A stretch of DNA of 64,000 nt from Cololabis saira (Eukaryota > Chordata > Actinopteri > Beloniformes > Belonidae): the NCBI RefSeq assembly GCF_033807715.1, contig NC_084599.1, forward strand, positions 4,488,125 through 4,552,124. Reading direction: 5' to 3'. The letters are not shown here. The first letter of the stretch is position 1. More model-generated notes on the stretch are below. The model saw only the letters and a list, made by a program, of their open reading frames with translations, had not been told where the DNA came from and ran no database searches.

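Noticed and set aside
61524..61928. Reverse-transcriptase frame as an intact gene
   Set aside because: Starts within the palm domain, is interrupted by a MITE upstream and frameshifts at 61928; a remnant only.

Overview
This is a stretch of a teleost fish nuclear genome. The signs are spliced genes with GT/AG introns, vertebrate-type coding exons, and a dense mixture of typical fish mobile elements (many non-autonomous DNA transposons, a tRNA-type SINE, LINE fragments, a Penelope-like fragment) plus a dozen satellite arrays. The exact species cannot be read from the window.

Only two protein genes are supported, and they converge tail to tail. At the left edge (211-472, + strand) are the last two exons of hyi, hydroxypyruvate isomerase. 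From 4551 to the right edge (- strand) lie the last 24 exons of szt2, encoding the C-terminal 1,214 residues of a protein usually near 3,400 residues. SZT2 is the large subunit of KICSTOR, which holds the GATOR1 complex at the lysosome so that mTORC1 is switched off when amino acids are short. I assigned every szt2 exon from splice signals and checked that all 23 junctions keep the reading frame. The pairing with hyi matches the mammalian HYI-SZT2 neighbourhood (from memory), which supports both calls. The two genes have unrelated functions.

Coding sequence is about 3.8 kb of 64 kb. The rest is intron, 3' UTR and intergenic DNA, nearly all of it repeats. Layout: 473-2960 intergenic, with a LINE remnant; 2960-4550 probable szt2 3' UTR containing a 600-bp 13-mer array; 4.7-14.1 kb terminal exons with MITEs; 14.4-27.1 kb one 12.8-kb intron with a SINE, a purine tract, a 1.3-kb 22-mer array and several inverted-repeat elements; 27.1-36.7 kb closely spaced exons with hAT insertions, a GGAT array, a THAP-domain fragment and a 43-bp array; 37-44 kb an intron with hAT-like, TTAA-type and Penelope-like elements; 44.5-49.1 kb a 30-bp array, a three-deep nest of transposons carrying ribosomal DNA, and a 21-bp array; 49.3-64 kb the most 5' exons with more nested elements.

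Most worth a second look: a szt2 splice donor inside a 29-bp minisatellite; 28S/ITS2 ribosomal DNA carried in a nested transposon; a repeat family encoding a small single-membrane-span protein with no family I recognise; a MITE family with 6-7-bp target duplications; and one dispersed element present with 2 and with about 38 internal tandem units. I found no CRISPR array, tRNA gene, prokaryotic operon or intact transposase gene.
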